A stretch of 64,000 nt of DNA from Scytonema sp. RU_4_4 (GCA_012031965.1 JAAUSC010000002.1:23766-87765); one strand, 5' to 3'. Positions 29,252 to 39,136 are shown, counted from the first letter of the stretch. Notes: generated from the sequence alone by a model not told the origin. Made by a program: numbers and translations.

Positions 29252-32112
29252 ATGGCAGCAATCAAACCTTGGTATAAAATCGACGGCTTAACCCCCCGTG
29301 AAGACTTGCGGGAAGGGAAACCCCTTGATGCTTCTGAGTTCGCTGTCCACCTCGACAAAGTGCGAGACAAAACCGCCCCTTCTGATTATAAAGAGCCAGA
29401 ACGTTTTTTGACCGTACTTATCTCACTAAATATTTAACCGACCTTGCAGCCCAAGTGGTGCGCCGTCTTTCAGGCGAGAAAACGGAAACTTCGGCAGTGT
29501 TCAATCTCGCTACCCAGTTCGGTGGCGGTAAAACTCACGCCCTCACTTTGCTTTATCACTTAGCAAAACATGGTGCAGCGGCTAACAACTGGACAGGGGT
29601 CCAGAAAATACTGCAAAAAGCGGGAATTTCATCAATACCAGAGGCTGCGATCGCTGTCTTTGTCGGTACAGAATTTGATTCTATTCAGGGACGCGGTGGT
29701 GACGACGGTACACCTCTACGCAAAACACCGTGGGGAGAAATCGCTTACCAGTTAGGTGGTGCAGAAGCTTTAGCTGTGCTTGCTGAACATGAAGCTCAAT
29801 TTATTGAACCCAAAGGCGATGTTATCAGAAAATTTTTCCCCAAGGATAAACCCTGCCTGATATTAATGGATGAAATTATTAATTATGCTAGTACCTATCG
29901 CCGTAAGGGTTTTAATAACTACCTATACAACTTTATTCAAGCACTATCTGAAACAGCGAGAAGTTTAGATAATGTTGTGTTAGTGGTTTCTATTCCTGCT
30001 TCCGAAATGGAATATACCACGGAGGATGAAGCGGATGAGCAACGTTTCAAAAAAATGCTTGATCGCGTTGGCAAAGCGATAATTATGTCCGCCGAGTCAG
30101 AAACATCCGAAATTATTCGTCGCCGCTTGTTTGAATGGGAACCTGGTGCTGTCACCGCAGATGGCAGAATTATCTTACCCAAAGATGCAATTAACACCTG
30201 CAATGAATACGCTGACTGGGTAGTTGAACATCGACAGCAGCTTCCAAGTTGGTTTCCCCTAGACAATGCCCGTGAAGCTTTTTACACCACATATCCTTTT
30301 CACCCGACAGTATTATCTGTGTTTGAGCGCAAGTGGCAAGCCTTACCACGCTTCCAACGCACTAGAGGAGTGCTGCGACTTCTGGCACTTTGGGTATCAA
30401 ATGCTTATCAGCAGGGTACCATCCGCGCACACCGTGATGCTTTAATTAGTTTAGGCACAGCATCACTGGATGACCCCCAATTTCGAGCAGCCGTGTTTGA
30501 ACAACTAGGCGAAACTCGTTTGGAAGGTGCAGTGACAACAGATATCTGCGGCAAAAGAGATTCCCATGCAGTGCGTCTGGATGCTGAAGCTGTGGACGTC
30601 ATTAAAAAAGCACGGCTGCACCGCAAAGTCACAACAACGATATTTTTTGAATCTAACGGTGGCTGTACGCGCACGGAAGCCACTATCCCTGAAATTCGGC
30701 TAGCAGTAGCGGAACCGTCCTTGGATATTGGGAATGTGGAAACCGTTTTGGAAACACTTTCAACTGACTGCTATTATCTCTCGATTGAGAAAAACAAATA
30801 CCGCTTTAGCTTGTCGCCCAACCTAAATAAGATTTTGGCAGATCGCCGTGCTAACGTCCAAGCAGCCAGAATGACCGAACGAGTCAAAGCTGAAATTCAG
30901 AAAGTTTTTGTCACAAGTCTTGGAATTCAACTCATTTATTTTCCCGAAAATTCCAGTACTGTTCCCAATCGAGCAGTGCTAACAATAGCTATACTAGCGC
31001 CTGAACATTCCATGCAAGACAGCGAAACTGTAAAATTTGTGGAATCGATGACGCGGGAGTATGGCACATCAGACCGTACTTTTAAGAGTGCCATAATTTG
31101 GGCAGTTGCTGACTCTGATGCCCAGCTACGAGAGGAAGCACGTAAGCTACTAGCATGGGAAGACATCCGCGACGAAGAACGCGAACGACTCGACGACTCC
31201 CAGAAGCGCCAGTTGGATGAGAACCTGAAAAAAGCAGAACGCGACTTAAAAGAATGTGTTTGGCGTTCTTACAAAAATATTGCACTGCTAGGTAAAGATA
31301 ACAAAATCCGCACTGTAGACTTGGGTATGGTCACATCTAGCATGGCACGTACTATGGTTGAGTTAATTATCAACCGCTTACGCCAGGATGGGGATGTTGA
31401 AAATAGTATCAGTCCTCGCTTTATTGTACGCAACTGGTCGCCCGCATTTACAGAATGGAGTACCAAGGCTGTCCACGATGCTTTTTTCGCCTCACCGCTG
31501 TTTCCCCGGTTGTTGAATGGGGATGGGGTGAAGGAGGCGATCGCCCGTGGTGTGAGAGATGGTATCCTCGCCTATGTTGGTAAAACTAGCACTACACACT
31601 ACGAACCGTTCCAATATCAATGTACCATCAGTTCAGCCGATATAGAAATCTCTGACGATGTATTTATCATCACCCAGGAGACTGCCGAAGCTTACAAAAA
31701 AGCCGAATCAGAAAGTGTTGCTGACACGCAAACCCCATCATCCCAGACAATTAACGGGGAAACAAACACTAGCACTCCTGCTACCACAGTCGGCGTGACG
31801 ACTTCTACAACTCATGTTGTCAGAGACGTTACCACTCCCTATGTCACAAACACTGCTACTCAACCAACAGAAATCACTCCCTCATCTGCATCAGCGCAAG
31901 TGCTGAAGTGGAGTGGCGCAATTACACCCCAGAAGTGGATGAACTTCTATACAAGGATTCTTTCCAAATTTGCTACCAATAAAGATTTGAAATTGACTAT
32001 AAAAGTATCCGTTTCCGTTGAAGGGGATGTTTCTACTCAGAAGATTGAGGAAACTAAAGTGGCACTGCAAGAATTAGGATTGGACGGTAATATTGAGACG
32101 GATATAGATTGA
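29252..32112 (+). pseudogene. DUF499 domain AAA+ ATPase; one single-base frameshift near the N-terminus
   Basis: After repair the protein is about 953 aa. The first 60 codons (MAAIKPWYKIDGLTPREDLR) run into a stop at 29435-29437. One T added to the T6 run at 29404-29409 joins them, through ERFFDRTYLTKYLTDLAAQV, to the long downstream frame. That frame has Walker A FNLATQFGGGKTHALTLLYH and Walker B CLILMDEIINYAS, followed by the DUF499 C-terminal region and a Ser/Thr-rich linker (about residues 790-850). COG1483 ATPases pair with DUF1156 methylases and SNF2 helicases. AGGGGACAC precedes ATG 29252. Like the helicase, the break is of the missing-A/T type, so it may be an assembly error. Confidence 0.88.
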
Positions 32113-32244
32113 GATTCAATTAGCTTCATCGGGCAGAAGCCTCTTCACGCTCACTTACTCAAAAGTGCTGAAAGTGCAAAATCGGGTGCTTTTGTTGCGG
32201 GAGCGAAAAACGCGCCCGTGAGAGGCTCTCAACATACAATTCTC

Positions 32245-32574
32245 CTACTGAGCTTTTATTTTCCCCCAACTCATCTCACGCTTACGTAACTTCACTAAAG
32301 CTTGTACCTTCCTTTTGAATTGTTCAAAATCTTCTGCACTGACATCTGTCTTTTGCCATGCTTCGCGTTGCATCAAGCGTCCACACCAATCATGTAGCTT
32401 GGGGTAATCATTAAGATTAATATCCAATCTGGGTAATGAAGGCACAACTGTTCCTGCAACAATATCTGCAAGAGTGAGTTGCTCGCTCCCAAAGTAAGGA
32501 CTATCTCCCAATATTTGTGTGAAAAATTGCAGTACTTTATCTATATGTTGCTTTGCTTGTAACTGGAGTTTAGA
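32245..32574 (-). pseudogene. Glutathione S-transferase C-terminal fragment
   Basis: About 110 codons of a GST C-terminal all-helical domain (including SPYFGSEQLTLADIVAG with the N-capping LTLADI motif, and YPKLHDWCGRLMQREAWQ). The frame begins at an in-frame TAG at 32575-32577 exactly where insertion-sequence DNA begins, so the N-terminal thioredoxin-like half with the active site is absent. It cannot be a working GST. The missing part is not found on the other side of the insertion sequence, so a deletion accompanied or followed insertion. Confidence 0.8.
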
Positions 32575-32575
32575 C

Positions 32576-34046
32576 TAACGCATGACAAAATGACTCAAAG
32601 GTATTGAGTTAATGAATTACACAGCTCAAAATATAAAAGTCAACGGCTCAACTTGACAGTGACTGTTGTTTTTTTGTTCGAGTTGTACTTTTTTTGACAA
32701 TAGGACAACGGATTTTACGAAGCCTAGGTTGTCCTGTAGACCACCCAGGGGATTTTCCACGGGATTTAGGAGGATGTGATGGTGTGCCAATCGCCGCTAA
32801 AACTCCTCCCATCGACTGAGCAACTCTTCCAGGTGTTAAATTGGTGACTGACTTCTGCCAAGGAAGGGGGCGATCGTTCACAAGTTTACGAGCCAACCAT
32901 AGTTGCCAAGTGAGTAATGGCATAAGATCACTCCATCGCTCACACTGCTCTCTTGTGCCTAGTTTCGGCAGTGTCCAGTGAAGACGTTGTTTGGCGAATC
33001 GATACCAGTGGTCAACGGCAAAGCGACGCAGATAGTGACGCCAGATTTGGCATAATTCGGGTATTCCCTCACCGACCCAAACCAACCATAAGGGTTTCGC
33101 TTTTCCCATGAGCGCTTTGTCAAGTCGCTCAACTTGGATCACAAGCATATTGGTCTTGGCAGACTGCTGGAAATGGAGATTACACCACATACGGAGGCAC
33201 AGTTGCCCCATCTTTGGGTCGAGTACTTCTAACATTTGGTCAGGTGTCCACCATGTTGTTGGGTCGTTGAGTTTAAACTTGTCCCCGTGGACACGAGGAC
33301 GACCAATACCCGTATATGGTGGTGGCGCACCGTAGAGTAGGCGATTCGACCTTAAGCGCATTAATTTATCGGCAGCAATGTCGGCGGTCTGTTTAATAAA
33401 GCTGGCACAGCCGTATTCAGCATCCCACAAAGATAAGGGACGTGTAGACAGATTTTGGCACACAAGCCTCAGTTGTGCTGCGGCTTTCTCAATGGGGTTT
33501 TCAAAACTGGTGATTCGCTCATGTAATAGAGGTAATGCCCAACTGCCCTCTGTTTCTGGAATTACTGCTATGGTACTGTAGCCTTGTCCCACGGTCACGG
33601 GTTTTGCTCCTGACATTGGTTGGGCTTAATGCTCGTAGGTACGCTCTTTTAATGTCACCGCATCAAGTCTTGACCAAGCTGTATGATCTCCTGCTAACAC
33701 GATTTGTTCTGCTTGGGGAAGTTGTTTGATATACAACTTCATCAATTCTTTTCGCGGTGGATTGCCATCTTCTAAAGCTTCATAAATACTAGACCACTGT
33801 CGTCGAAATACTGGAGATACGGAGAGTTCCACGAACGAGTAAACACTGCGTGTAACTAACACTGCATCCATCAGATCAAACAAGGCATCTTTGGCTTTAC
33901 CCAAGATGGTATAAACACAGGAGCGAAATTGTTTAAGCTGATCAATAGTTATCATGGTCAAGCTGAATTTTTTCTCTAAATTTCAGCATCGACCATAAAG
34001 TGGTCAGTTTAACATAGCTGACCGCTTTTTCTTTTCCGGGGCATTT
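32576..34046 (-). mobile_element. Insertion sequence with a dead transposase (ends approximate)
   Basis: The element is defined by its transposase gene, 32648-33961, and by the abrupt end of GST coding sequence at 32574. Candidate imperfect terminal inverted repeats are GCATGACAAAATGAC near 32580 and, on the other strand, CTATGTTAAACTGAC near 34012 (10 of 15 matching), so the ends are only approximate. No target-site duplication could be identified with confidence. Confidence 0.6.
32648..33961 (-). pseudogene. Transposase (IS701/IS4-like DDE type), interrupted by an in-frame stop
   Basis: Two parts lie in the same frame, separated by a TAA at 33626-33628: part 1 ends LKERTYEH and part 2 resumes AQPMSGAKPVTVGQGYSTI. 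A CAA-to-TAA change (Gln to stop) is the simplest explanation, in contrast to the frameshifts elsewhere in this window. DDE-type landmarks are IVLAGDHTAWSRL in part 1 and LSLWDAEYGCASFI in part 2, with FAVDHWYRFAKQRLHWTLP later. Without the stop it would be 437 aa, typical for this transposase group, and inactive unless the stop is read through. Confidence 0.85.
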
Positions 34047-34099
34047 TCATTCCTCAGAGAGAATTCCTCCTATTTTTGATGGACTATTCTTGATAGAAA

Positions 34100-34113
34100 A
34101 GACTGAGCGGTCT
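34100..34113. promoter_or_regulatory. TetR-type operator candidate, copy 1
   Basis: AGACTGAGCGGTCT, an imperfect palindrome (AGAC...GTCT). It differs by one base from a site before panB (36314-36327). On the minus strand it precedes GGAGG (34066-34070) and an ATG near 34053, beyond which the insertion sequence and truncated GST gene lie, so it may be the promoter region of the broken GST gene. Confidence 0.55.
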
Positions 34114-34134
34114 GTAAATGAACAAAAAAATTGT

Positions 34135-34911
34135 TTAATTGTTTCTATCGTGATAAAGACGCAGTGCAAAACCTCCCGCTGGAGTTTCACGGAACTTCTT
34201 GATCCCAGATACCAATTTGGATGGCAATTCTTCCAAGCTAGCACGCGTCATTGGGTGTTCTGGCGGTCTAACAGCAGGAGCAGCAAGCGCAGCAAAGGTG
34301 AGATCAGCAGCAGAAAAGCTGTTTCCAACTAAATAAGTACGTCCATCTGTTAATAATTCGCTCACTTGCTCAAAAATGCTCTTGATTTGTTCGTAAGCTT
34401 GTGCAGAAGACTCTTGAGTTATATTTAGTTTCTGCTGAGCAATTGAGCGGACTGTAGGAAAAACGACTGGAAATAATGCCCGTTCAAAAAAAGGTACACC
34501 ATTACACCATGCATGTTGCATCAACTTGGAGTCATTCATAGCGTGAAAATAACCCCAACGGCGTATAGCAGGTCCAAGCTGCTCGTCAAATAAATCTTCT
34601 AGTTGTTCTACTTGTTGGCGTGAGTCAGGGTCAGTGGGGTATAACTTGGCGTTATCAGGGGCAACTTTATCCAGATAACATAAGATATCAGTTGAATCTG
34701 TTAAAGCACCATCTTCAGTGATCATAACAGGAGTTGATTTTCCACCAACTCGACCTGTTGCTAATAGATGAAATGGTGGCATATGAGGTTCTTCAATGTA
34801 AGGAAGTTTCAGTTTTGTGAGTGCCCATCTTGCTTTTTCACAATAATGACTGATAGGAATTGTAATCAGACGAAAGGGTTTTTTATTAGCAGTGAGGGAA
34901 TTAGATAACAT
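34135..34911 (-). CDS. Glutathione S-transferase family protein
   Basis: A 258-aa two-domain GST. The thioredoxin-like half contains RLITIPISHYCEKARWALTK (Ser/Tyr/Cys near the usual active site), the cis-proline GGKSTPVMI and LTDSTDILCYLD (the Glu/Asp-Ser glutathione-contact motif). The helical half ends with TYLVGNSFSAADLTFAALAA. It conjugates glutathione to electrophiles or reduces them. It is the last of three minus-strand genes after panB and a membrane protein, 43 bases from the latter, in a group likely controlled by the TetR gene at 36366-36959. Confidence 0.9.
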   Translation of the reverse strand: MLSNSLTANKKPFRLITIPISHYCEKARWALTKLKLPYIEEPHMPPFHLLATGRVGGKSTPVMITEDGALTDSTDILCYLDKVAPDNAKLYPTDPDSRQQVEQLEDLFDEQLGPAIRRWGYFHAMNDSKLMQHAWCNGVPFFERALFPVVFPTVRSIAQQKLNITQESSAQAYEQIKSIFEQVSELLTDGRTYLVGNSFSAADLTFAALAAPAVRPPEHPMTRASLEELPSKLVSGIKKFRETPAGGFALRLYHDRNN

Positions 34912-34954
34912 ATTGATGTTGGATTTGAGATTTTGGATGAGTTAATGGCTACTA

Positions 34955-35371
34955 TTAATTAAGGAGTTTTGTTTGACGCCACTCTTTGAGAAGTAAACTT
35001 GAGTATATTGTAAAACTAAGTAGTGTTATTCCTGCTAGCGCTTCAAACCAAATTAGAGCATTCATTTTCCATGAAAAAGACCACATTGAAGCAAATAAGT
35101 AATGCGCTAAACCCCCTATGCTCGTCATTGAGTAAATGCACAAACACAAATACGCAGTCCAAAAATTGCCTTTTCTATACTGTCTGTAACCAGCAAGACC
35201 GAAAGGTGTCAATATCAACCAGGCAATATAAACAACATGGGGATTTGTCCCAAGTCCTGGATAATTTTTGAAAAAGAGGAAGTTGTCAGTATAGTGAAGA
35301 ATGCTGGCAAAAATATTAATTGCTAACAAGAGAAGTAGCCAAGTTTGACGTTGGTGATTTTCTGTGTTCAT
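34955..35371 (-). CDS. Four-helix membrane protein, 138 aa, unknown function
   Basis: Hydrophobic segments lie about at residues 8-25, 44-62, 74-95 and 105-125, suggesting four membrane spans, with an N-terminal MNTENHQRQTWLLLLLAINI. No family is named with confidence. ATG 35371 overlaps the panB stop as ATGA, so it is translationally coupled to panB. It may belong to the same stress-regulated unit as the GST that follows. Confidence 0.75.
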   Translation of the reverse strand: MNTENHQRQTWLLLLLAINIFASILHYTDNFLFFKNYPGLGTNPHVVYIAWLILTPFGLAGYRQYRKGNFWTAYLCLCIYSMTSIGGLAHYLFASMWSFSWKMNALIWFEALAGITLLSFTIYSSLLLKEWRQTKLLN

Positions 35372-36192
35372 AAACTTTGCTTTACCCATTGAATGAGATT
35401 TTGTAATTCTTCTTGCGGCATATGTTGAACATTGTCTTCTGATGGAAATATTTTTTGCTCAACTTCTTCTTTGTACTGTTCTATTGCTTGAACAGTCAGA
35501 GTTTGGTAATCTTGATATTTTTTTGCCAGTTTAAGTTTACGAGGTGTAATTCCTAAAATGTCGTTAACAATGAGAACTTGCCCATCTGTAAACCGACCTG
35601 AACCAATGCCAATCGTAGGAATCTTTAGCTTTGAAGTGATGATTTGACCTAGCTCTTCAGGAATAAGTTCAAGTAAGAGTACAGATATACCTATTCTTTC
35701 TAGGGTTAGCGCACCTTCAATTAATTCTTTAGCTTGTTCAAAGCTTTTTCCTTGTACTTTCTTCTGTTGTTGAGTTTGTGGAAGCAAGCCAAGATGACCG
35801 CACACTTCTATGTCATGTTCAATTAGATGTTTGACAATTTCTTCTCGAACACCCTCTAACTTAATGATGTCCGCTCCACTTGCTAAAAGTTTTTTGGCAT
35901 TTTCTAAAGCTTGTTTTGGAGTTTCATAAGAAGCATAAGGTAAATCAGCAAGAATGTATGCTTGTGAAGTTCCTCGTCGAACAGCTTTGAGATGATGGAC
36001 AATATCATCCATCGTGACTTCCTGCTCACTGTCATAACCTAAGATGTTAGTTCCTACGCTGTCACCAACAAAAATGACATCTACCCCAGCTCTATCTTCT
36101 AGTAGTGCTGTAGGATAGTCATACGCAGTGAGTGCTACTATTTTCTGATAATTTTGCTTTTTGGCTAGCAAGTAAGCTGAGTCTTTTTTCAT
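35368..36192 (-). CDS. panB: 3-methyl-2-oxobutanoate hydroxymethyltransferase
   Basis: A 274-aa PanB, which makes ketopantoate from 2-oxoisovalerate and methylenetetrahydrofolate in pantothenate and CoA synthesis. Motifs are KIVALTAYDYPTALLEDRAG, VIFVGDSVGTNILGYDSE (metal-binding Asp), ADLPYASYET, KLEGVREEIVKHL and ELIPEELGQIITSKLKIP. A GTG at 36303 would add 37 unlike residues and lies almost inside the operator-like palindrome at 36314-36327, so ATG 36192 is preferred. Unusually, it leads a TetR-associated group with a membrane protein and a GST, so it may be a second, inducible panB. Confidence 0.9.
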   Translation of the reverse strand: MKKDSAYLLAKKQNYQKIVALTAYDYPTALLEDRAGVDVIFVGDSVGTNILGYDSEQEVTMDDIVHHLKAVRRGTSQAYILADLPYASYETPKQALENAKKLLASGADIIKLEGVREEIVKHLIEHDIEVCGHLGLLPQTQQQKKVQGKSFEQAKELIEGALTLERIGISVLLLELIPEELGQIITSKLKIPTIGIGSGRFTDGQVLIVNDILGITPRKLKLAKKYQDYQTLTVQAIEQYKEEVEQKIFPSEDNVQHMPQEELQNLIQWVKQSL

Positions 36193-36313
36193 AGGAAAGT
36201 CTTTTGGTCTAATGTTGATAGGCAAATGACTTGGTATTGCCAGTGTGCCTAGGTTATCTCCTATTCTGTACTTCTGACGAATTGTTAAACTATCATTTCT
36301 CACTATTTTTCAC

Positions 36314-36327
36314 AGACTGAACGGTCT
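36314..36327. promoter_or_regulatory. TetR-type operator candidate, copy 2, before panB
   Basis: AGACTGAACGGTCT, one base different from copy 1 (34100-34113). It lies between panB and the TetR-family gene, in the leader of the panB group, where such a repressor would be expected to bind. Confidence 0.6.
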
Positions 36328-36365
36328 TTTTTTTTATAAACGAAACTCAAGCAAGTTTACTTGGT

Positions 36366-36959
36366 TTAAATGCGCAATTGGCTATTGATGTAATGAGTCA
36401 AATGATTGATGACTCGCTCAAGATGAATTGAGTTTCCATAGAGCTTGCTCATCATTGCAGCCCCCTCAAGTGTGGAAATAATAATGCTGGTCACTTCATC
36501 TGCATCAACTGTTGAGCGAATTTCACCTTTTTCTATTCCTTTTTGGATAATTCGATAAAACAGCTGACGCCAAGAGTTCATCGCCTGTTGAGTACGTTTG
36601 CGCAAAGCAGGATGAGCATCATCACTCTCAACAGCAGTATTGAGCAGCGGACACCCTCCTTTGATGATTGGGTTATTTATATTGCTGCGAAATACATCAA
36701 AGATAGCTTGTAACCGCTCAACTGCATGACGCTTAGTTCGGATTGCGGCTAAATAATGCTGTCTAAGTTGGGCGATCGCAAAGTCAAAAGCTTGTAGTGC
36801 TAGCTCATCTTTGCTTTTGAAGTGATTGTATATTCCCCCTTTCTGCAATCCTGTCACACGCATAATGTCTGAAATAGACGAGCCAGCATACCCCTGTTGA
36901 TTAAACAGTTCTGCTGCTTGTTGGAGAATTTTCTCTTTTGTTTCTTCGCCTTTAGACAT
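36366..36959 (-). CDS. TetR/AcrR family transcriptional regulator
   Basis: A 197-aa repressor: N-terminal helix-turn-helix (SISDIMRVTGLQKGGIYNHFKSKDELA in pieces, about residues 27-53), then a ligand-binding helical domain with one cysteine in GGCPLLNTAVESDD. That Cys-Pro segment is typical of TetR proteins sensing electrophiles (NemR/AcuR-like), which fits the GST genes nearby. It lies upstream of the panB/membrane/GST group on the same strand and has its own candidate operators at 36971-37006. It probably represses both. Confidence 0.9.
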   Translation of the reverse strand: MSKGEETKEKILQQAAELFNQQGYAGSSISDIMRVTGLQKGGIYNHFKSKDELALQAFDFAIAQLRQHYLAAIRTKRHAVERLQAIFDVFRSNINNPIIKGGCPLLNTAVESDDAHPALRKRTQQAMNSWRQLFYRIIQKGIEKGEIRSTVDADEVTSIIISTLEGAAMMSKLYGNSIHLERVINHLTHYINSQLRI

Positions 36960-36970
36960 TTACATGTTTC

Positions 36971-37006
36971 CGACTGATTAGTCTGTTTTAAGACTAACTG
37001 GTTATG
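36971..37006. promoter_or_regulatory. TetR-type operator candidates before the tetR-like gene
   Basis: CGACTGATTAGTCT at 36971-36984 and AGACTAACTGGTTA at 36991-37004 both resemble the AGACTGANCGGTCT sites. They start 12 bases upstream of the regulator's start codon, as expected for autoregulation. Confidence 0.5.
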
Positions 37007-37110
37007 TGGCTTGGAGTCAAGCATTTTGTTAACGTGGTTCAGATGTTAGCTATAAGAGACGATAGTTGCTAATATTTAGTGAGTCACAACGATACAGGGA
37101 AAATCAAAAG

Positions 37111-37320
37111 ATGAAAGTCAGTGCGCGTAATGTTCTTAAAGCGACTGTAAAAAAAGTTGTAGAAGGAGCAGTCAACAATGAGGTGATATTGGAAATTGCT
37201 CCAGGAGTAGAAGTGACTTCAATTATCACTAAATCCTCAGTCGAAAAGCTCCAGCTTACTGAAGGCAAGCAAGCATACGCCATCATTAAATCTTCAGATG
37301 TGATCATTGCTGTTGATTAA
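37111..37320 (+). CDS. Molbindin-type TOBE domain protein
   Basis: A 69-aa single Mop/TOBE domain: start MKVSARNVLKATVKKVVEGA, then EVILEIAPGVEVTSIITKSS and the end AYAIIKSSDVIIAVD. Such proteins oligomerise and store or traffic molybdate (or tungstate), or provide the regulatory domain of molybdate transport when alone. An in-frame ATG-like start at 37066 gives an unlike 15-residue leader; ATG 37111 matches the family. It is followed by an intrinsic terminator. Molybdenum handling suits a nitrogen-fixing host. Confidence 0.93.
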   Translation: MKVSARNVLKATVKKVVEGAVNNEVILEIAPGVEVTSIITKSSVEKLQLTEGKQAYAIIKSSDVIIAVD

Positions 37321-37378
37321 GATTTTTATTTGATAAATGTTCTGAATAATTCAGAGACGATACTATAAACTTCTAAAG

Positions 37379-37401
37379 CCCTCACTACAACGAGGGTTTT
37401 T
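37379..37401 (+). terminator. Intrinsic terminator after the molbindin gene
   Basis: CCCTC, loop of eight bases, GAGGG followed by TTTTTG. Short but classical, 58 bases after the stop. Confidence 0.7.
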
Positions 37402-37611
37402 GTAAATTAACAAAGCTAAACTTTACAAAATTTCTGGCACACTTTGCACCCTATTTTCTTTGCGCTAGGTTTTGTTGCTCACTCGCGTTTTTGCAGTTTG
37501 CGATCGCCGAAAGTGTTTTCTATGCGTTAGTAGACTAATACAAGTTTACCATTTTGGTAAATAAATGGTAGAGAATTGGTAAAAATCCGTGCCTTAGAAC
37601 TGCAGAAGTCA

Positions 37612-37683
37612 AGCGGGTAATGGGACTCGAACCCACGACATTCAGCTTGGGAAGCTGACGTTCTACCACTGAACTACACCCGC
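37612..37683 (-). tRNA. tRNA-Gly (anticodon CCC)
   Basis: The minus strand folds as a complete cloverleaf: acceptor stem GCGGGTG paired with TACCCGC (last pair G-T), D arm, anticodon stem TCAGC/GCTGA around loop TTCCCAA (anticodon CCC, reading GGG), and T arm with GGGTTCGAGTCCC. No CCA is encoded, and the base after the stem is T (U discriminator), as in Gly tRNAs. 72 bases, no intron. Confidence 0.95.
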
Positions 37684-38260
37684 AATGAGGGGTTAGCCAA
37701 GATAAGACTACCTGACATAATAACACCCTTAGTTTCTTTCAACTAGCTGATGCTAGATTCACAACTTCGTTCTCTTCGGCAATTTGGCACCGCTGTTTCT
37801 TGCCAAAACCATTATGTCTCGACTTTCTCACCCACTTTTAGGCAGTTTTGCTTAAGAAAGTTTAAAATTAATTACTGTATATTAAACTATGACCTATTTT
37901 TCATGCTCTTAGTTCTAAGATTTCTCAAATTGACTCATGACTATCGTCACAGTTTTGCCAAAACAGGAGACAAGTTACGCTAATTAAGTGATGGAAAAGT
38001 GAGAAAGAGAAACCTGTACCACTACTCCGTAGTAGTTCGGAACTATTCACAACTAAGAAGGCACGCTTGATGTTTTGCTAAATTCGTAAAGATTTGCTAT
38101 ATCACGCATACACATGTTGCTAGTAGATATGTTAATACTATGAACAGCTACAAGCAGTTGTTTGCCTTTTTTTTTCAGTGCTTTAACGGTCACCAAATTA
38201 TACAAATTTGAGATAAACCAATAATAAATCAATGATTTGGTATATAGCTGAGTCACTAAT
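37684..38260. other. Gene-free region between tRNA-Gly and the HD protein gene
   Basis: 577 bases. Short open frames on both strands lack ribosome sites and family features. It is AT-rich, especially about 37860-37900 and 38150-38240. I see no repeat, RNA gene or clear promoter, although the promoter of the HD gene must lie at its end. Confidence 0.5.
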
Positions 38261-39136
38261 ATGTTTAATGCCACCGAAATCCTGATTGATGCGTTTGTAG
38301 CTCAAATTCGCGAAGGTTACCATCGCACCTACGGCTGCTTAAAAAAAGATTACCAGGATATTATAGGTTGGGCAGGTAACATGGCGTTAGAAACTATTGC
38401 CAATAGTGATGCCCTGTATCATAACGTAGAACATTCTATCCTAGTAACTTTGGTTGGACAAGAAATTTTGCGCGGCAAACATATCCGTGAAGGAGGCGTT
38501 TCTTGTGAAGACTGGTTGCATTTTATTATATCCTTGGTGTGTCATGATATTGGTTATGTCAAAGGAGTTTGCCGACAAGACCGAGAGAACGAAGGTTTGT
38601 ACGCCTCCGGTAAAGATGGAAAAATGATTTCTCTTCCTCCTGGAGCTTCAGATGCTAGTCTGACACCGTATCACGTTGACCGGGCAAAGCTCTTTATTGA
38701 TGAGCGTTTTGGCGGTCATAAATTGATAGACTCAGAGGTGATTAAGAGCAATATTGAATTGACTCGATTTCCAGTGCCAGCTGCAAACGACCACCAAAAT
38801 ACAAATAATTTTGCAGGTTTAGTGCGTGCAGCCGATTTGATTGGACAATTGAGCGATCCACGTTACCTAAAGAAGATTACCTCTTTGTTCTACGAATTTG
38901 AAGAGATTGGAATGAATAAGGTATTGGGTTATCAAACCCCTGCTGATTTACGCAAGAACTATGCCAAGTTCTACTGGAATGTCGTTTATCTCTATATCAA
39001 GGATGGATTGCGCTACCTTTTGCTAACACAGCAAGGAAAGCAAATTGTTGCTAATCTCTACTCAAATGTGTTTGTTGTAGAACACGATAAATCTCAAGAA
39101 GAACCTTTATATCTCATTGAAAAAGTTCGCGCTTAA
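38261..39136 (+). CDS. HD domain metal-dependent phosphohydrolase-like protein (Npun_R2479 type)
   Basis: A 291-aa HD-superfamily protein. The metal ligands appear as YHNVEHSILVT (His, about residues 64-67), VCHDIGYVKGV (the HD pair, about residue 94) and a late RAADLIGQLSDP Asp. A GASDASLTPYHVDRAK insertion is typical of the cyanobacterial group named after Nostoc Npun_R2479. The general reaction is hydrolysis of a phosphoester, often a nucleotide, but the real substrate is unknown. It stands alone, 91 bases before a peptide ABC permease. Confidence 0.88.
   Translation: MFNATEILIDAFVAQIREGYHRTYGCLKKDYQDIIGWAGNMALETIANSDALYHNVEHSILVTLVGQEILRGKHIREGGVSCEDWLHFIISLVCHDIGYVKGVCRQDRENEGLYASGKDGKMISLPPGASDASLTPYHVDRAKLFIDERFGGHKLIDSEVIKSNIELTRFPVPAANDHQNTNNFAGLVRAADLIGQLSDPRYLKKITSLFYEFEEIGMNKVLGYQTPADLRKNYAKFYWNVVYLYIKDGLRYLLLTQQGKQIVANLYSNVFVVEHDKSQEEPLYLIEKVRA

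Noticed and set aside
21080..32112. Calling the defence locus DISARM
   Set aside because: DISARM needs DrmA/DrmB (DUF1998) and related genes. None is seen; the DUF1156 and DUF499 genes point to another class.
33626..33628. Transposase break as another missing-base frameshift
   Set aside because: The two parts are in the same frame and the TAA replaces an expected CAA, so it is a substitution, not an indel.
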